A program made the position numbers and the translations under genes. A stretch of DNA of 10,017 nt, taken from the NCBI GenBank assembly GCA_003131945.1, contig PKWD01000052.1, positions 5,032 through 15,048 of the forward strand, read 5' to 3'. The notes under the pieces were generated by a model. That model saw only the letters and a list, made by a program, of their open reading frames with translations, was not told the origin of the DNA and ran no database searches. Shown in pieces: positions 7,406 through 10,017 of the stretch; the first letter of the stretch is position 1, and every line of letters starts with the position of its first letter. Source of the DNA: Acidimicrobiaceae bacterium. Lineage in GTDB: Bacteria > Actinomycetota > Acidimicrobiia > Acidimicrobiales > UBA8190.

Positions 7406-7451
7406 GGGCCGTCGAGGAGATGCTGCCGTCGGTTGTCTCGGACACCGGCTG
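7406..7451 (+). pseudogene. Decayed cytochrome P450 fragment (K-helix block joined to haem-loop block)
   Basis: The 21 bases at 7406-7426 are identical to 1580-1600 of the intact P450 gene, which encode AVEEML of the K-helix ExxR region. After 7 unrelated bases, the 18 bases at 7434-7451 are identical to 1804-1821, which encode CLGHRL beginning with the haem-ligand Cys. Order and strand are the same as in the gene, but the roughly 200 bp that separate the blocks there are missing. The two blocks are out of frame with each other, and TGA follows the second block shortly after (CLGHRLRSALR, then stop). This is best explained as the remnant of a second P450 or of a partial duplication, with an internal deletion. 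Confidence 0.6.
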
Positions 7452-7710
7452 CGCTCGGCGCTTAGGTGAGGGCGGCCAGTCCGGTCAGCCAGTGGGGCGA
7501 TGGGGGTCGGCCTGGAGCACGTCCCGGCTCGGAGGAGACGAGCGATCTCGGCCGGCGTTTCGTCTGACCGTGGGCACAGCCGGACCCGGATAGGTGATCC
7601 CCGACGTTCAGGCCCATGGCCCCGGTGCATCGGCGGAAAGAATACCGTGGTCAGCCGATAACCGGAAGGCCGGACCGGGCTGGGAACGTCGGCTCGTTTC
7701 GTGCCGGGGC

Positions 7711-7724
7711 ATACCCCCGGGTAT
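7711..7724. promoter_or_regulatory. Candidate operator: palindrome ATACCC-CC-GGGTAT
   Basis: The arms ATACCC and GGGTAT are exact reverse complements around a CC centre. The pattern of a C-run and G-run flanked by ATA/TAT recalls operators of the CsoR/RcnR family of metal-sensing repressors. No metal-related gene lies nearby, so that link is only a resemblance. The site is 173 bp upstream of the acyl-CoA dehydrogenase start. Confidence 0.22.
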
Positions 7725-7807
7725 CGTCGGACTCCGACACATCGACAGGGCACGCTCGAGACCCGTGAACGGGACAAGCGTTACCGGTCGCGGCACCACC
7801 GGGACGA

Positions 7808-7830
7808 CGGACCGAAGACGCGACGGTCCG
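7808..7830. promoter_or_regulatory. Candidate operator or hairpin upstream of the acyl-CoA dehydrogenase
   Basis: CGGACCG (7808-7814) and CGGTCCG (7824-7830) are perfect seven-base inverted repeats separated by nine bases, 66 bp before the start codon. The size and location suit a dimeric regulator such as a TetR-family repressor, which commonly controls acyl-CoA dehydrogenase genes. No regulator gene is visible. It could equally act as an mRNA leader hairpin. Confidence 0.28.
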
Positions 7831-7896
7831 GTCCTCCGTACGGCCAGCACAAGCAGTTGAGAGAGACGCGATCACGACAGGGGCGGGCGGCGCATC

Positions 7897-9072
7897 ATGG
7901 CCACAGAACAGCAGGCCGGTGACGAGGAGAGCAGAGACCTCGACGGATTCCGTCGTGCCCTGGGGCGGTGGCTGGACGAGCACATCACCCCCGACGTCAT
8001 CGCCGCCGGGCAAGAAGGCTATGACGATGGCGACAACCTCGACATCCTCCGCAAGTGGAGCCGCGACCTCTTCGACGGTGGCTGGGCGGCGGTGTCGTGG
8101 CCGGCGCGATTCGGGGGCCGCGATGCCGGAGTCGAGGAGCAACTGGCGTTGCACGAGGAGATGGCCCGGGCGGGGGCTCCGGGACCGGTCAATACCATCG
8201 GGGTCTCGAACATCGCCCCGGCCATCATGCAGTACGGCACCCCCGAGCAGACGGCCCGCTTCCTCACCCCGATGCTGCGGGGGGACGAGATCTGGTGCCA
8301 GGGGATGTCAGAGCCGGACGCCGGATCAGACCTGGCGTCGCTGCGCACGTCGGCGGTGCTCGACGGTGACGAGTTCGTCGTGAACGGCCAGAAGACCTGG
8401 AACAGCCTGGGGCGCTTCGCCGACTGGTGTCAGCTCTATGTCCGCACCGATCCCGGTGTACGCCAGCACAAAGGCATCTCCTGTCTGTTGGTCGACATGA
8501 AAACGCCGGGGATCGAGGTTCGACCGGTGCGGACGATGGCCGGAGACCTGACGTTCTCGGAGCTCTTCTTCGACAACGTCCGCGTTCCGGCCACCGCCCT
8601 TCTCGGACCCCTGAACGACGGGTGGCGGGTGGCCATGGCCACCCTCAGCTACGAACGGGCCGGCGTGGCCAAGTTCCACCTGGGTCTGAGCCGGAGGTTC
8701 GACCAGATGGTGCACGATGCGCGCCACCGTCCGGCCATGAAGGATCCCGTCTGCCGCGACCGGATCGCCGCCCTCTACGCCGAGATCGCCTGCATGCGGT
8801 GGACGACGACCCGGGACCTCGAGGCGCTCGGCCGGGGCATGACACCGACGGCCGCCGCCGGAAGCGGTACCAAGCTTATGTGGGCCCGTATCGACCAGGA
8901 GTTGGCCGACCTCGCCGTCACCTTGATGGGGCTCGACGGGTTGAGCGGCCGCTGGGCCCGGAATCTGACGTCGTCACGCCAGGCGTCCATCGCCGGGGGA
9001 ACGACCGAGATCAACCGGAACATCGTGGCCGAGCACGGTCTCGGCCTGCCCCGCGAACCGACACCCACCTAG
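7897..9072 (+). CDS. Acyl-CoA dehydrogenase (FadE-like)
   Basis: This FAD-dependent enzyme of 391 residues introduces the alpha,beta double bond in acyl-CoA substrates. An N-terminal helical domain covers about 1-130. The central beta domain contains WCQGMSEPDAGSD (133-145), the acyl-CoA/FAD-contacting signature, and GQKTW (164-168). The C-terminal helical domain ends with a GGTTEINRN stretch and VAEHGLGLPRE. The usual C-terminal catalytic Glu of medium-chain enzymes (YEGT) is replaced by Gly367, so Glu253 in SYERAG, on the helix used by isovaleryl-CoA and long-chain dehydrogenases, is the likely base. The sequence resembles actinobacterial FadE proteins, including those for steroid side chains, but I cannot name the substrate. 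The ATG at 7897 lacks a good SD (only a GGGGCGGG run upstream), so the start is less certain. It converges on the ABC permease with 23 bp between stops. Confidence 0.92.
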   Translation: MATEQQAGDEESRDLDGFRRALGRWLDEHITPDVIAAGQEGYDDGDNLDILRKWSRDLFDGGWAAVSWPARFGGRDAGVEEQLALHEEMARAGAPGPVNTIGVSNIAPAIMQYGTPEQTARFLTPMLRGDEIWCQGMSEPDAGSDLASLRTSAVLDGDEFVVNGQKTWNSLGRFADWCQLYVRTDPGVRQHKGISCLLVDMKTPGIEVRPVRTMAGDLTFSELFFDNVRVPATALLGPLNDGWRVAMATLSYERAGVAKFHLGLSRRFDQMVHDARHRPAMKDPVCRDRIAALYAEIACMRWTTTRDLEALGRGMTPTAAAGSGTKLMWARIDQELADLAVTLMGLDGLSGRWARNLTSSRQASIAGGTTEINRNIVAEHGLGLPREPTPT

Positions 9073-9095
9073 AGCGCCGCTTCAGACAGCCAGGC

Positions 9096-9962
9096 TCAGG
9101 CGTCGCGTCGCGCCAGCAACACACCCCCGATGATGAGCGCGGCGGCGGCGTAGGCACAGAGCAGGCCGAAGCTGACCCAGGGCGAGAAGGTGGGGACATC
9201 GGTGCGGAAACCCGGTTTCACGGTGGTCATGGTGGCGCCGATGTTGTCGGGGAGGTACTTGCCCACCGCGTCCTTGATCGAAGAGGGGAGAGCTTCGACG
9301 ATGAGGGGGATGACGAAGAAGATGGCGACGAACGTGGTGATGGCACCGGCGCTGTGGCGGACGATGGTGGCCAGGCCCAGTGCGAAGAGCCCGAGGACGG
9401 TGAGGAAGAGCCCACCACCGACGACGGCGCGCAGTACACCGGGCTGGCCCAAGGTGGCCGTGGGGGCCGAACCGCTGAGGATGGCCTGCCCGATGAAGAA
9501 CGAGGCAAAGGCGAGGATCTCGCCGATGACGAAGGCGACGACACTGAACACGGCCACCTTGGCCACCAGAACGAGGGTGCGGTTGGGGATCGCCGCGAAG
9601 GTGGCGCGGATGGTGCCGGTGCCGTACTCGGCGCTCACCACGAGGACGCCGAGGACGCCGATGGCCAACTGACCGAAAAGAAAGCCGGCCAGGCTGAGGC
9701 TGGTCGGATCGAAGGCGAGTCGGTCGCCCAGGTCGGTGTGGGTCCAACGGCTGGCCTCGCTCCCGGTGGCGAGGATGCCGATGGCGATGGTCAGCACCGC
9801 CGTGGCCACGAGGCTCCAGGTGGTGGAGCGGACGCTGCGTAGCTTCGTCCACTCCGAGCGCAGGGCGGCGGCAAACGTGTAGTGGCCGGCCGGCAACTGC
9901 GGTGCCGCCGTCGCGTCACTGTCGAGCGGACCCGACAACCGATCGGCGGTCACGATTGACAC
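9096..9962 (-). CDS. ABC-2 type transporter permease
   Basis: This integral membrane protein of 288 residues is probably the channel-forming subunit of an ABC exporter; the substrate is unknown. A cytoplasmic N-terminus contains SEWTKLRSVRSTTW (36-49), common just before TM1 in actinobacterial ABC-2 permeases. Six hydrophobic segments lie at about 48-66, 90-110, 132-160, 178-200, 205-223 and 262-284. The loop SAEYGTGTIRATFAAIPNR (110-128) after TM2 is the characteristic cytoplasmic motif of this family. The start is GTG at 9962, with GAGG five bases upstream (minus strand, 9971-9968) overlapping the preceding stop codon, so translation is probably coupled to the upstream gene. The cognate ATPase is expected just beyond the right edge. 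Confidence 0.85.
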   Translation of the reverse strand: MSIVTADRLSGPLDSDATAAPQLPAGHYTFAAALRSEWTKLRSVRSTTWSLVATAVLTIAIGILATGSEASRWTHTDLGDRLAFDPTSLSLAGFLFGQLAIGVLGVLVVSAEYGTGTIRATFAAIPNRTLVLVAKVAVFSVVAFVIGEILAFASFFIGQAILSGSAPTATLGQPGVLRAVVGGGLFLTVLGLFALGLATIVRHSAGAITTFVAIFFVIPLIVEALPSSIKDAVGKYLPDNIGATMTTVKPGFRTDVPTFSPWVSFGLLCAYAAAALIIGGVLLARRDA

Positions 9963-9969
9963 GGAGACC

Positions 9970-10017
9970 TCACCTCTCCACCGGGGCCAGCCGGTTGCCG
10001 GCGTGGATGGCGTCGGC
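9970..10017 (-). CDS. 3' end of an unidentified minus-strand gene upstream of the ABC permease
   Basis: The last 15 codons and a TGA stop (9972-9970) read ADAIHAGNRLAPVER. The stop is followed 7 nt later by the permease GTG, and the permease SD overlaps it, as in a tight operon. An ABC ATPase gene would be expected here, but the visible tail is too short to identify. The permease frame is also open to the edge, so this tail is inferred from operon spacing rather than from homology. Confidence 0.35.
   Translation of the reverse strand, partial: ADAIHAGNRLAPVER

Larger units (their letters stand above)
7332..7896. other. Gene-poor stretch between the sedolisin and acyl-CoA dehydrogenase genes
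   Basis: These 565 bp contain no open frame that I can support as a gene. Short frames on both strands (for example 7594-7860 plus and 7316-7777 minus) encode Arg/Pro-rich sequences with no recognisable domain. The stretch holds the P450-like remnant at 7406-7451, a GC hairpin at 7381-7393, an imperfect palindrome at 7711-7724 and a seven-base inverted repeat at 7808-7830. The last part presumably contains the acyl-CoA dehydrogenase promoter, but no clear -35/-10 pair was seen. Confidence 0.6.

Noticed and set aside
7316..7777. Minus-strand open frame of 153 codons in the intergenic stretch
   Set aside because: It is Arg/Pro/Ser-rich with no domain, covers the reverse strand of the P450 remnant, and runs into the 3' end of the sedolisin gene.
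8427..9842. Long plus-strand open frame (471 codons) crossing the acyl-CoA dehydrogenase end and the antisense of the permease
   Set aside because: It reads as low-complexity Arg/Gly then Asp/Glu/Gly sequence, and it overlaps two genes with clear family motifs in other frames.

Overview
The window reads as high-GC actinobacterial chromosome. The coding regions are densely packed and G/C-rich at third positions, and several genes have recognisable SD sequences. The combination of a CYP142-type P450, an acyl-CoA dehydrogenase, a secreted S53 (sedolisin/kumamolisin) peptidase and a DUF929 thioredoxin-like protein suggests a soil or acid-habitat actinobacterium. Acidimicrobiia-like is an inference from gene content, not something the sequence proves.

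Layout, left to right. (1) Positions 1-722 (+) hold the 3' part of a short-chain dehydrogenase/reductase (SDR). Its first visible 90 bases are a 15-bp tandem repeat that stays in the reading frame. (2) Positions 784-1989 (+) encode a complete cytochrome P450 of about 401 residues that closely resembles CYP142, the steroid side-chain C26/27 monooxygenase family. It is probably co-transcribed with the SDR. (3) Positions 2002-3333 (-) encode a membrane-anchored DUF929-type protein with a CPYC redox motif. (4) After a 311-bp divergent intergenic region, 3645-7331 (+) encodes a 1228-residue secreted sedolisin-family prepropeptidase with five C-terminal IPT/TIG (Ig-like) domains. (5) Positions 7332-7896 are a 565-bp stretch without a convincing gene. 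It carries two adjacent exact matches (21 and 18 bp) to the upstream P450 gene, in the same order and orientation, which look like the remnant of a second P450. It also holds some inverted repeats. (6) Positions 7897-9072 (+) encode an acyl-CoA dehydrogenase. (7) Positions 9096-9962 (-) encode a six-TM ABC-2 type permease, preceded by the last codons of another minus-strand gene that runs off the right edge.

Functional reading. The SDR, the P450 and the acyl-CoA dehydrogenase fit oxidation and beta-oxidation of a steroid or isoprenoid side chain, though no other pathway genes are visible. The DUF929 protein and the cysteine-rich secreted peptidase (18 Cys in the mature part) are divergent neighbours. 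They may form a functional pair in which an exported thiol oxidoreductase helps fold a disulfide-bonded acid protease; this is an inference. The ABC permease belongs to a separate export operon to the right. No tRNA, rRNA, CRISPR array, insertion sequence or phage gene was seen.
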